A stretch of 27,540 bases of DNA from Microcystis sp. T1-4 (GCF_000297435.1 NZ_CAIP01000139.1:1-27540); one strand, 5' to 3'; positions 1 to 8,290 are shown, numbered from the stretch's first letter. Notes: generated from the sequence alone by a model not told the origin. Made by a program: numbers and translations.

Positions 1-79
1 TGCCTAAGTCCCAATAGGCTAAAAAATTAATTAAACCAGAGCTTGGTTCTATTCTAGGAAAATCCAAGCATCTCAAAGA

Positions 80-201
80 TAAGTAGGTGGGTGGAATTAA
101 ATATAAAATAAACGTAGGTTGGGTTGAAGCATGAAACCCAACGCCCGCATGGGTTATGCTACCGCTAACCCATCCTACAAATAATTGTGCCTACCTACTT
201 A
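80..201. repeat. MITE-like element with nested palindrome
   Basis: Imperfect terminal inverted repeats TAAGTAGGTGGGTGGAATTA (from 80) and the complement of its counterpart ending at 201 (TAAGTAGGTAGGCACAATTA) bound about 120 bp. Inside lies a second palindrome whose arms are GTAGGTTGGGTT (114-125) and AACCCATCCTAC (167-178). There is no coding capacity. The nested structure suggests one short repeat inserted into another, or a two-hairpin non-autonomous transposon. Confidence 0.6.
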
Positions 202-577
202 TATTCTTCTTAAAATTATCTTGGCTCTTCTAGGTTCTGTGTGATATTTTTTGCCGATCAAATTCTGAAATGTTTACTGGGAAAGACTTTTAGGGCTATG
301 TTGTGAATAAATAAACTATCAGTATAGGCCTCGTTTCCACACAGAAACCAGAAAAGCCAAATCCTTGCATAATCGAGATTTGAATGATATTATAAAGGAA
401 TAATTAAAGTAGAAAATTCTGGGTGATTTGGGTAGATTTGAGTATATTTTAGGGGAGGCTAAGTATATTTGCCATCTCTGCTTTTAGTAAGTATCAATAA
501 AATCAACCGGAAAAAGGGGATTGCCGAATGAAGAATAAGAAAGCGGAATTCAGAGAAGGAAGAAGGGAGTGAAGTCA
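202..577. other. Intergenic stretch, no gene seen
   Basis: AT-rich, non-coding region upstream of the response regulator leader. I see no convincing ORF, RNA gene or strong palindrome. It presumably carries the promoter of the response regulator gene, but no -35/-10 pair stands out. Confidence 0.5.
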
Positions 578-664
578 ATGTTAAGGAGCGGCTCTAATAA
601 TCGAACAGCCAAAATTATCCAATCATCGCCTAATTCGGCGAAACTGGTCAAAAAATATGGATAA
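578..664 (+). CDS. 28-codon leader ORF overlapping the response regulator start
   Basis: ATG at 578 is preceded by a strong Shine-Dalgarno AAGGGAG (563-569, spacing 8). It runs 28 codons and stops with TAA at 662-664, overlapping the ATG of the downstream regulator (657) in another frame through ATGGATAA. The regulator itself has no good ribosome site, so translational coupling is plausible. The peptide (starts MLRSGSNN, ends KKYG) matches nothing I know. It could be a leader peptide, or the remnant of an N-terminal extension that shifted out of frame. Confidence 0.4.
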   Translation: MLRSGSNNRTAKIIQSSPNSAKLVKKYG

Positions 665-1370
665 AGTGCGGGTTATCGTTGTAGAAGATCACGATTTAAC
701 CCGCATGGGCTTAGTGGTGGCTCTCCAGCATCGGGAAGGTATTCAAGTGGTAGGGGAAGCGATCAGTGGATTACAGGGACTGAAACTGCTAGAGGAGACT
801 AAACCCGATGTGGCGATCATCGATATAGGTTTACCCATGATCGATGGGATCGAGTTAGTGCGACGCTTCAAACAAAATTGGGGCGAAGACCCCCTGGCCA
901 CGAAAATCCTTATGCTAACCATGCACAAAACCCCAGACCTGATTTTAGCGGCTTTTGGTGCTGGGGCTGATTCCTACTGTATGAAGGATATTAGCATCGA
1001 TAAATTAGTCGAGGCGATTTATTCCACCCACGAGGGCAATCCTTGTATCGATCCTGCGATCGCAGATGTGGTTCTGCAACAAGTGCGCCAAAATTTTGCC
1101 GTCGGTGTGGCTACCGGGTCGAAAACAGTGGTAATTCACGGCCTTGACCCAGAATATCGTCAATTATTGGAAAATGCGCCCCTAACGGAACGAGAGCTAG
1201 AAATTCTCGATCTGATTGTCGCCGGTTGTAGTAATGCCGAGATTGCCGAGCGACTCTATATCACCATCGGCACGGTGAAAACCCATGTCCGCAATCTCTT
1301 AAATAAACTCTCTGTGGATGATCGGACTCAAGCGGCAGTGCTGGCCCTGCGATCGGGATTAGTAGATTAA
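657..1370 (+). CDS. NarL/FixJ-family response regulator
   Basis: A 237-residue two-component DNA-binding regulator. The N-terminal receiver (about residues 4-130) has the acidic pocket E10/D11, phospho-acceptor D56 in IIDIGLP, and the conserved Lys in CMKD. A linker leads to a C-terminal LuxR-type helix-turn-helix (about 174-237: LTEREL, then GTVKTHVRNLLNKL). The length is normal for the family. It resembles the cyanobacterial Rre1/Ycf29-like regulators by motif, but I cannot assign orthology. No histidine kinase lies nearby, so the partner is unknown. The start has no clear Shine-Dalgarno and overlaps a small upstream ORF by 8 nt. It converges with prk. Confidence 0.93.
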   Translation: MDKVRVIVVEDHDLTRMGLVVALQHREGIQVVGEAISGLQGLKLLEETKPDVAIIDIGLPMIDGIELVRRFKQNWGEDPLATKILMLTMHKTPDLILAAFGAGADSYCMKDISIDKLVEAIYSTHEGNPCIDPAIADVVLQQVRQNFAVGVATGSKTVVIHGLDPEYRQLLENAPLTERELEILDLIVAGCSNAEIAERLYITIGTVKTHVRNLLNKLSVDDRTQAAVLALRSGLVD

Positions 1371-1376
1371 AAAAAA

Positions 1377-1402
1377 CGGCATCCTACCCGGGTAGGATGC
1401 CG
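1377..1402 (-). terminator. Rho-independent terminator of prk, possibly bidirectional
   Basis: Perfect palindrome of 24 nt, GGCATCCTACCC/GGGTAGGATGCC (1378-1401), extended by one further C-G pair. On the minus strand it is followed by eight T residues (the A-run at 1369-1376), about 20 nt beyond the prk stop. On the plus strand it lies just after the response regulator stop but lacks a T-run. Confidence 0.85.
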
Positions 1403-1421
1403 GCTCGCTCAAAACCAAAAA

Positions 1422-2423
1422 CTAGACTTGGGCCACCACTTTTGCTTCGGCTGCCATTAGTTTTTCGTAGGTTTCACGCATTTTGAGACCGACCAATACT
1501 TGGAATAAACCCGTACCATTGGTGGAACCGGGATAATCCTTGTGTTTGAGCAGTAATTCCGTCATTTCACCGTAGTATTTAGTGCCAGTTTTGCTCAAAT
1601 GGCTTTCGATGTAGATCATTTCTTCTAGGTTATCGAATTGACCATCTAGTTCCAGAATCGACACTTCATTGCCCAAGAAGCCATCTGGACCATAGTAGAG
1701 TTTAATACCGGGATAAGTGCAGGTCAATTTACGACCACAGGGCCGCCAATCGATGGTGGAACCTTCATCAAACAGATAAGCGGGTTCAAAGTTTTCTACC
1801 CCTTCTTTCTGGATTAAACGGACTCGCAGTAATTTACTTTCGTGATCTTCAAGTAATTTGGTGGGCAGCACTTGAATCACCACGTCAGCGTACTGTCTTT
1901 GGGGATCGATATAGGCACTGAAATCGGGTTTTCTAGAATTAATGGCCGCCATCACATCATCATAGGTGTGACCGCGCTCGGCCATATCCCGTTGAATTTT
2001 CCAGTTAACTTTGACTTCATCGCTAATATCGAGATAAACGCTGAAATCTAATAGAGACCGGACTCGTTCATCATATAAGGGGTGTAGTCCCTCGATCACG
2101 ATTACCTTATTCGGTTCGATGATTTCGGGGGGATCGATCATCCCCGTTTCATGATTATAAATAGGTTTATTAATGGCTTGACCTCCCTTGAGAGCTTTAA
2201 TCTGCTCATACATTAGGTCAAAGTTATTCGCTTTCGGATTGAGTGCGGTGACACCCACCTCTTTTCTCTGTTTGCGATCGAGGCAATGGTAGTCATCTAA
2301 ACAGATCACTGTCATAAACTCGGCCCCGAATAAATCGGTCAAACGACGTAAAAAAGTAGATTTCCCACAACCGGAGTCCCCAGCTACACCGATTAGAACC
2401 ACGCGTTCCGGCTTATTGGCCAT
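1422..2423 (-). CDS. prk: Phosphoribulokinase
   Basis: Catalyses the ATP-dependent phosphorylation of ribulose 5-phosphate to ribulose 1,5-bisphosphate, the step that regenerates the Rubisco substrate in the Calvin cycle (cytosol). 333 residues, the usual cyanobacterial length. Walker A GVAGDSGCGKST spans residues 12-23. Cys19 and Cys41 are the redox pair that thioredoxin controls in plant-type enzymes. A second Cys pair (PCGRKLTC) is present in the C-terminal half, as expected for assembly with CP12 and GAPDH. The start ATG has GAGGG about 5 nt upstream. The gene is monocistronic with a strong terminator; an IS200/IS605-like relic begins only about 43 bp upstream of the start, within the promoter region. 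Confidence 0.98.
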   Translation of the reverse strand: MANKPERVVLIGVAGDSGCGKSTFLRRLTDLFGAEFMTVICLDDYHCLDRKQRKEVGVTALNPKANNFDLMYEQIKALKGGQAINKPIYNHETGMIDPPEIIEPNKVIVIEGLHPLYDERVRSLLDFSVYLDISDEVKVNWKIQRDMAERGHTYDDVMAAINSRKPDFSAYIDPQRQYADVVIQVLPTKLLEDHESKLLRVRLIQKEGVENFEPAYLFDEGSTIDWRPCGRKLTCTYPGIKLYYGPDGFLGNEVSILELDGQFDNLEEMIYIESHLSKTGTKYYGEMTELLLKHKDYPGSTNGTGLFQVLVGLKMRETYEKLMAAEAKVVAQV

Positions 2424-2464
2424 AGTTTCCCTCTAAATACACAACTAATTGTTAACCCTATAGT

Positions 2465-2850
2465 ATTTGACATACCCCACGCCGTAAACGGACGTGGATT
2501 CTTCTCGCATCACTGCTGAGAATTTCTGGCTCAACGAGTCCACTTGAATTAGATTCCTGGCGAAATCCAACCCAGAGGTGGTTCTCTCCTCAGACTTTCG
2601 CGACCTTACAGAAGCCTGTTCTCGTATGCCCTACGATACAGTTCAAAACCTCTAAAATAATTGGTTTCTTTGGTACTTGACGCTGAGAGCTTTTACCTAT
2701 AGGAGCATTCCCCTATAGAACCCCATAACTCTAGTTTTCAAGGTGCGTTCATCGGTTGATGACTGGGTTTTTTAAGCGGTTGCTTACCCTGCCCGCTATT
2801 CTTGATATCATACATCATATCAAGTCCCCCTAAAAGGGCGGGGCTTTAAA
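2465..2850 (-). mobile_element. IS200/IS605-type relic (tnpB 3' remnant with hairpin ends)
   Basis: About 385 bp with a hairpin near each end: CCACGCCGT/ACGGaCGTGG at 2477-2497 and AAGTCCCC/GGGGCTT at 2822-2847, plus a palindrome CTTGATAT/ATATCAAG at 2801-2824. On the minus strand, 2458-2550 reads GLVEPEILSSDARR and ends at a stop beside the 2477 hairpin; this resembles C-terminal tails of cyanobacterial IS605 OrfB/TnpB proteins, from memory. The rest is not open. The remnant keeps the part of such elements that normally encodes the TnpB guide RNA. I infer a non-autonomous palindrome-associated element. Confidence 0.55.
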
Positions 2851-3009
2851 CCCAATTTTTCGGTAATTAAACCTGACTCTGGATCCAGCAGTACCCCGCC
2901 GCCAGAAATTTCTGCTGCTGACAGGTTTGGCAAGAGCCCCACGCTAGAATGAGTAGGTATTTAATACTAGATTCTCTGTTCAGATCATACCAGAATCAGT
3001 GACCAAAAT

Positions 3010-3050
3010 CAGTTATCAGTTATCAGTTATCAGTAAACAGTGATCAGTGA
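3010..3050. repeat. CAGTTAT heptamer repeats (left arm of inverted pair)
   Basis: Three consecutive units of the heptamer CAGTTAT, then degenerate CAGTAAACAGTGATCAGTGA. It is the inverted counterpart of 3301-3339. The two arms enclose about 250 bp containing a MITE-like element. Confidence 0.7.
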
Positions 3051-3068
3051 AAGGACAGCACTGTTAAG

Positions 3069-3272
3069 TAGGGATTGCTGAATAAATCTAAAAACCTTGT
3101 TGGATAAGGCTTTTAGACTTTTTTTCCCTGAAAAAGTGCCGACCATTGGAGTGATTGGGGGGAAAATTCAGGTAATTTTTCCCTGAAAATTAGGTAATTG
3201 ACCACCTGAAAATGGGTAAAACCCCACACCCCACACCCTGCCCCTAGGAAAAGCTTTTTGCCGCAAACCCTA
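3069..3272. mobile_element. MITE-like element, TAGGGnTTGC ends
   Basis: About 204 bp bounded by TAGGGATTGCTGAATAAA (3069) and the complement of TAGGGTTTGCGGCAAAAAG (right end, 3272). The right part holds the CCCCACA-rich run also found at 23994-24046 and 27487-27540. No transposase is encoded. The ends match the element at 11151-11390, so they appear to be one family. Confidence 0.55.
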
Positions 3273-3300
3273 TTTACTCCTCCTTACTGAAAACCCATAT

Positions 3301-3339
3301 CTGATAACTGCTAACTGATCACTGATCACTGATTACTGA
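3301..3339. repeat. Heptamer repeats (right arm), reaching into the GGDEF-EAL gene
   Basis: CTGATAACTG then ACTGATC units, complementary to 3010-3050. The arm covers the last codons and stop of the minus-strand gene at 3319-5139, so that protein's final residues (LSVISDQ) come from repeat DNA. Confidence 0.7.
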
Positions 3340-5139
3340 GAGGGTGCGGTGGATGTGGAGAAATTTAGTCATTTCCTCCGCTGCTAGGGGACCACTGATG
3401 CGATTGCCTTGCATTCTCTCACAACCTAATTCTTGCAGGATTTCTAATTGTTGCTGGGTTTCTACTCCCTTGGCGATCGCTATTAAGTTAAAACCTTTCG
3501 CTATCGCCAACAATGACGCGATAAAACGGGTATCTTGGGGATTATTAGTCAGGTTTTTCGTTAAAGATTGCTCTATTTTCAGTTTTTTCACGGGAAATTG
3601 ACCGAGATAGGCGATCGATGCGTAACCGCTGCCAAAATCATCGAGGGTGATACTAATACCCAATTTCTGCAAATCCCCAAGAATTCGACTGGTTTCGCGG
3701 CTATTTTCCAGTAAACTTGTCTCGGTTATTTCCATCTCCAGAAAGAAAGGCCCGATTTTGCTTTCAGTCAAGACTTCTTTGAGGATGGTGAGCAACTGGG
3801 GATCCCGCAATTGGTGTGGGGAGAGATTGATCGAGAGGGGAGTGTATAATAATCCCCGCTGCTGCCATATTTGTGCCTGTTGACAGGCATTTTTCAGTAC
3901 CCAACGATTAAGCTCAAAGATTAACTCGCTTTCTTCGACTAAGGGTAAGAAACGATGGGGAGCGATTAATCCGAATTGAGGGTGTAACCAGCGCAATAAT
4001 ACCTCTAACCCTTCCACTTGTCCCTGAGTAATATTAACTTGCGGTTGATAGTAAAGAGCTAATTCATTATTTCTGATGGCCTGATAGAGAAAATATTCAA
4101 CTTTAGAACTACGAGGGTTTTTAGGTTGAACATTAACTGACTCTATCCTGGAGTTATTATTGATATTATTCTTGACCGCTACTAAATTTTCCTCCAGTTT
4201 CTGTAAAATTACTTTTCTATCTGTGCCGACGGAGGGACAGATAACTGAACCTAAATTTAATCGCACGGCTAGGGAGTGATTTTCGATTTCGTAATTCTTT
4301 TCTAGGTTTTTAATAATTCTTTGACTAACTTTTTCCAGATCATTAGCATTATTAATTTGTGGCAGCAGTATAATAAATTCGTCCCCTCCCCAACGAGCGA
4401 CGATATCCCCTGATCGCAAATTTTTTCTTAACCGTTCACTGACGATTTTTAAGAGCTTATCTCCCAGTCGATAACCTAGTCGATTGTTGACATTCCTTAG
4501 CCCCTCTACGTCCACTAATAACAGACCGAGCAGTTGATTAGTTTTCTGGGCATTATTAATAGCATTTGACAGATATTCATTAAAGAGAGAATGGTTAGGC
4601 AAATCCGTGAGATCATCGAGGAAAGATTCGTCTTGAGTCCTGTGATCAAAACTAATAGTCTGGGATGGGGAATGATGGAGAATTAAGGTACTTTTGGCGT
4701 GGAAGTTATTCTGGCTATAATTGGCTTCATTTTCCGTCAGATCAACTCTTAACTGTCCCAAACTTTTAACAGGTGCTTGCTCTATTCTTTCTTGATTAGC
4801 TATTAAATGAAAACTGGCATTTATCTCACAACCAAAGTTAATTAAATCCCCATCTTTTAATTCATGAACTAAGCATTTAGCACCATTAACATAAAGACCA
4901 TTATGACTTTTATTTCCCTCTAAATCCCCATCCAGAATCCAATAGGAAAAATTTTGGCGATCAATACTCTTTTTAATTAAAGTCGCATGATAGCGAGACG
5001 CGTGTTTAGAGCGAAGAACAATTTGATTATCGGACTTACGGCCGAGAGAATATTTTACGTCTTCTAGGGTAATTGTTCTTCTCCCTTGCGGATCTTCCAC
5101 AATGAGGAGATAACGGGAATTGGATGAACCATTAATCAT
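3319..5139 (-). CDS. FHA-GGDEF-EAL cyclic-di-GMP signalling protein
   Basis: 606 residues. An FHA phosphothreonine-binding domain lies at about 10-115 (SLGRKSDNQI, then SKHASRYH). A GGDEF diguanylate cyclase domain at about 170-330 has an intact GGDEF at 251-255 and a product-inhibition I-site RSGD at 242-245. An EAL phosphodiesterase domain at about 347-595 keeps EVL (379-381), N438 in SINLSP and DDFGSGY (500-506), but has AKGVE (556-560) where active enzymes have AEGVE. I infer cyclase activity or c-di-GMP sensing with weak or no phosphodiesterase activity. No membrane segment is visible; FHA suggests control by Ser/Thr kinases. The last residues are encoded by a heptamer repeat. Confidence 0.93.
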   Translation of the reverse strand: MINGSSNSRYLLIVEDPQGRRTITLEDVKYSLGRKSDNQIVLRSKHASRYHATLIKKSIDRQNFSYWILDGDLEGNKSHNGLYVNGAKCLVHELKDGDLINFGCEINASFHLIANQERIEQAPVKSLGQLRVDLTENEANYSQNNFHAKSTLILHHSPSQTISFDHRTQDESFLDDLTDLPNHSLFNEYLSNAINNAQKTNQLLGLLLVDVEGLRNVNNRLGYRLGDKLLKIVSERLRKNLRSGDIVARWGGDEFIILLPQINNANDLEKVSQRIIKNLEKNYEIENHSLAVRLNLGSVICPSVGTDRKVILQKLEENLVAVKNNINNNSRIESVNVQPKNPRSSKVEYFLYQAIRNNELALYYQPQVNITQGQVEGLEVLLRWLHPQFGLIAPHRFLPLVEESELIFELNRWVLKNACQQAQIWQQRGLLYTPLSINLSPHQLRDPQLLTILKEVLTESKIGPFFLEMEITETSLLENSRETSRILGDLQKLGISITLDDFGSGYASIAYLGQFPVKKLKIEQSLTKNLTNNPQDTRFIASLLAIAKGFNLIAIAKGVETQQQLEILQELGCERMQGNRISGPLAAEEMTKFLHIHRTLSVISDQ

Positions 5140-5286
5140 TTTTTCGGTGCCTCGACAAAATATAAGTTAATATGCTCCCTCAAAAGTCATGGCTTATTCG
5201 TCTTTAACTTAATTTATTTTCTCAATAAAGTGTTAGGTGTGATTCGGAACAGCTACTTAACAGGAATTGCGTCACATCTTCTGGTT

Positions 5287-5553
5287 TTAAGGCTGAGTCA
5301 ACCAAAATCCTTGTACTTCTTCCAATTCTGTTCTAGGCCGATTATAGTCGATAACATGGCTAAATGCTCGGTTTTTTACGGTAAAGATTAGATAAAGGTT
5401 CGATCGATCTTCAAACTGTCGAGGGGATATTTATCAATATAACTTAAGAAGGAATAGCCGGCATCAAAATTATCTAAAACTAACTGTACCCCCAATTCCT
5501 TCGCTTCAAGCTGACCCCGCTCCCAGGCAGTCTGAACGAGTAATTTAGCTAGT
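5287..5553 (-). pseudogene. EAL-domain relic
   Basis: In the minus strand, 5388-5553 is open between two stops and reads ELGVQLVLDNFDAGYSFLSY followed by LKIDRTFI, a clear match to the EAL signature around LDDFGTGYSSL...LKIDRSFI. Beyond the stop, in another frame, EQNWKKYKDFG (about 5300-5330) looks like the later EQNW..L.DLG part of an EAL domain with an internal deletion. The fragment differs from the neighbouring intact EAL domain, so it is a separate paralogue rather than a recent duplicate. Confidence 0.6.
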
Positions 5554-5640
5554 CAACAGCTGACCGACAATCGGCAATTATCGGTCATCCTCAAACCAGT
5601 ACAAATGTATGAACAACCCCCGGCAGCATCCCACTTGCCC

Positions 5641-5824
5641 CTAGACCTCTTGCAAAAATCAAAAATCTGACCTTAGGTGAGGAGTCAGGAGCCAGTAGTC
5701 AGGAGTCAGCAGAATTAAGAATGAGCATTAATCAATTAAATGCTCTATTTAGAGATTTTATGCAATTTTATGTCTATTTTTCTCATTTTTGCACTCTCGA
5801 AAATTAATTATGCAAGAACTCTAC
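5641..5824. mobile_element. MITE-like element, CTAGAnnTCTTGCA ends
   Basis: 184 bp between CTAGACCTCTTGCA (5641-5654) and TGCAAGAACTCTAC (5811-5824), whose complement is GTAGAGTTCTTGCA. Inside is a run of degenerate AGTCAGGAG/CAGTAGTCAGGAG repeats. No coding capacity. The ends recall IS5-like cyanobacterial elements, but this is a family guess. Confidence 0.55.
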
Positions 5825-5980
5825 TTGCCACTTCCCCACGGTGGGGGGTAGAATCCCCCAAGAGTCCAAGATTAAGTGATAAAATCAGAAATAACGCCCA
5901 ATTTTAGCAGAGATTTTCCCTTTAAAAATTCTCACTTAGTCAGTTTCAAAAATGAGATGTACCCCCGAGGAGTTCTCCCT

Positions 5981-7507
5981 ATGGATAGCAACCGATTAAT
6001 CGAAGAATTAAAAAATCCCGACTTTTATCCTCATGCAGTAAAAATTCCCGTTGAAATTATTCAAACCCATGCTTCAATTATCTTCTTGACGGGAGATTAT
6101 GCCTATAAAGTCAAGAAACCAGTTAATTATAATTTTTTGGATTTCTCCACTTTAGAAAAGAGAAAATATTATCTAGAACAGGAACTAGAGTTAAATAAAA
6201 AAATAGCCGCCAATATCTATCGGGAAGTTTTGTCAATTAATGAAGAACAGGGTAGCATAAGTTTAAATGGCAAAGGAAAGGTGATCGAATACATTTTAAA
6301 AATGAATCAGTTTCCCCAAGAATGTTTACTGAGTAAAATTTTTGAACGGGGAGAACTAACGGAAAAAGCGATCGAGTCTTTGGCTGAAAAGGTGGCACAA
6401 TTTCATCGGCAAGCTCTGACTAATTCCTATATTACTCAGTTTGGCAATTTGGAAATTGTTAAACAAGCTTTTGATGAAAACTACCAACAAACCGAGAAAT
6501 ATATTAATTTTGTCCAAACCCAAAAACAATACGATGAAACAAAAGCTTATACAGATAAATTCTTCGCAAAACACCAAGATTGGTTAGAGGAAAGACAAAT
6601 AAAAGGGATGATTCGTGAATGTCACGGCGACTTACATTTAAATAATATCTGTCAGTGGCAGGGAGAAATACAATTATTTGACCGCATAGAATTTAATGAA
6701 TCTTTTCGCTTCGTTGATGTCATGTATGATCTTGCTTTTACAGCCATGGATTTAACCGCTAGGGGGAGAGAAGATTTCGCTAATTTATTTGTCAATACTT
6801 ATTTAGAACAAACCGCCGACTGGGAGGGTTTAAAAGTCTTGCCTCTCTACCTGACTAGACAAGCTTATGTGAGGGCAAAAGTCAATAGTTTTCTGCTTGA
6901 TGGTGAGACTTTTTCCGAGAAAATTAAAGCCAATGCACAGGATTATTATCAATTAGCTTGGCAGTACACCCAACCGCAGAAACCGAGATTAATTCTGATG
7001 TCGGGATTTTCTGCATCGGGTAAAAGTACCATAGGGAAAGTAATTGCTAAAAATCTTAATGCTATTCAGATTCGTTCCGATGCAGTTCGCAAACATTTGG
7101 CTGGAATTGACTTAAATCAAACAGGAAGTCTAGATATATATAGTCTCGAAATGAGTCAAAAAACCTTCGCTAGACTGGCGGAATTAGCCAGAATTTTAAT
7201 AGCTTTAGGTTATCCAGTTATTCTCGATGCACGCTACGATAAATATGCTTGGCGAGAACCCTTATTAACCTATGCCCAAAATTTACAGATTCCTTTTCAT
7301 ATTGTCCATTGTCACGCACCTATAGAAGTTTTAAAACAACGGATTGCCGCTAGAAAAGGCGATATTTCTGATGCTACTATCGAGGTTGTAAATGCCCAAA
7401 TTGAGCAAACAGAACCTTTTAATGAAAAAGAACAACCCTATCTAATTTCCCTAGACACTACTAACCCCAATTGGCCAGAATTTTTAGAGAGTCAATTAGC
7501 TAAATAG
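5981..7507 (+). CDS. APH-like kinase fused to P-loop (AAA-type) kinase
   Basis: 508 residues from the preferred ATG at 5981, which has GAGGAG (5967-5972) 8 nt upstream. A GTG at 5876 would add 35 unremarkable residues. The N-terminal part (about 1-300) is an aminoglycoside-phosphotransferase-like fold with catalytic HGDLHLNNI near residue 215 and FDRIEF downstream. The C-terminal part (about 335-500) is a P-loop kinase with Walker A GFSASGKST near 342-350, followed by a DAR...R pattern like that of zeta-toxin or gluconate-type kinases. This two-domain architecture is widespread in bacteria (COG2187 plus COG0645) with no established substrate. It lies alone, with Uma2 genes 56 bp downstream. 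Confidence 0.85.
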   Translation: MDSNRLIEELKNPDFYPHAVKIPVEIIQTHASIIFLTGDYAYKVKKPVNYNFLDFSTLEKRKYYLEQELELNKKIAANIYREVLSINEEQGSISLNGKGKVIEYILKMNQFPQECLLSKIFERGELTEKAIESLAEKVAQFHRQALTNSYITQFGNLEIVKQAFDENYQQTEKYINFVQTQKQYDETKAYTDKFFAKHQDWLEERQIKGMIRECHGDLHLNNICQWQGEIQLFDRIEFNESFRFVDVMYDLAFTAMDLTARGREDFANLFVNTYLEQTADWEGLKVLPLYLTRQAYVRAKVNSFLLDGETFSEKIKANAQDYYQLAWQYTQPQKPRLILMSGFSASGKSTIGKVIAKNLNAIQIRSDAVRKHLAGIDLNQTGSLDIYSLEMSQKTFARLAELARILIALGYPVILDARYDKYAWREPLLTYAQNLQIPFHIVHCHAPIEVLKQRIAARKGDISDATIEVVNAQIEQTEPFNEKEQPYLISLDTTNPNWPEFLESQLAK

Positions 7508-7563
7508 CTTGAGATGCACCCAATGATATAGCCATTCTTATAAAGTAGCAAGAAGGAGAAGCG

Positions 7564-8127
7564 ATGGAAACTGTAGTGTTAAATCTAGAGACAGTTAATT
7601 TGACTGATGAACAATTTTATCATCTCTGTCAGGACAATCAAACATGGAATTTAGAACGTAATCAGAAAGGAGAATTATTAATTATGCCTCCCGTGGGTGG
7701 AAATACTGGTAAACAAGAAGCTAATTTGATTGTTAAAGTGGGGGTATGGAACGAGCAAACTCAACTTGGTGAGGTGTTTAGTTCTTCGACAATTTTTCGT
7801 TTACCAAAGGGAGGCTATCGTTCTCCTGATGTTGCTTGGATAAAACGGGAGAGATGGGAAGCTTTAAGCGCAGAAGAGCGAGAAAAGTTCCCCCCTTTAT
7901 GTCCCGATTTTGTGATTGAATTACGTTCTCGTACTGATTCCTTAACCTCTTTACGCGAAAAGATGCGCGAATATTTAGCCAGTGGTTTACGTTTGGGTTG
8001 GTTGATTAATCCGCAACAGCAGCAGGTGGAAATCTACCGACTAAATGATGGTGTGGAAATTATTAATTTACCTGCTACTTTATCTGGGGAAGATGTCTTA
8101 CCCGGATTTGTTTTGCATTTAACCTAA
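7564..8127 (+). CDS. Uma2-family putative endonuclease, copy 1
   Basis: 187 residues of the Uma2 (DUF820) family, a PD-(D/E)XK-fold group greatly expanded in cyanobacteria; the in vivo function is unproven. Visible signature parts are YRSPDVAWI, CPDFVIELRSR (D115, E119 as metal ligands by family) and LRLGWLINP. The ATG at 7564 follows AAGGAGAAGC. It is one half of a tandem duplication with 8291-8854, about 90% identical in protein (18 differences). Thirteen of those differences fall within residues 48-70. Confidence 0.88.
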   Translation: METVVLNLETVNLTDEQFYHLCQDNQTWNLERNQKGELLIMPPVGGNTGKQEANLIVKVGVWNEQTQLGEVFSSSTIFRLPKGGYRSPDVAWIKRERWEALSAEEREKFPPLCPDFVIELRSRTDSLTSLREKMREYLASGLRLGWLINPQQQQVEIYRLNDGVEIINLPATLSGEDVLPGFVLHLT

Positions 8128-8290
8128 GAAGGATTGAGTACCCAGACAGAATTAATTACACATATTTTTCCCTGAACTGATAACTGATACAGCAGTTCTG
8201 GCGTTCCCTAAAACCAGAGACTTCCCACCTCACCATTAAGATAACTGCTATGAGTTATAGTGTATAAAGTAGCAAAAAGTAGAAGTGATT

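Noticed and set aside
1377..1402. Regulator-binding palindrome
   Set aside because: The adjacent run of eight T on the minus strand just after prk fits a terminator better.
3010..3050. Possible CRISPR array
   Set aside because: The repeats are 7-nt head-to-tail units without spacers, so this is a tandem heptamer repeat.
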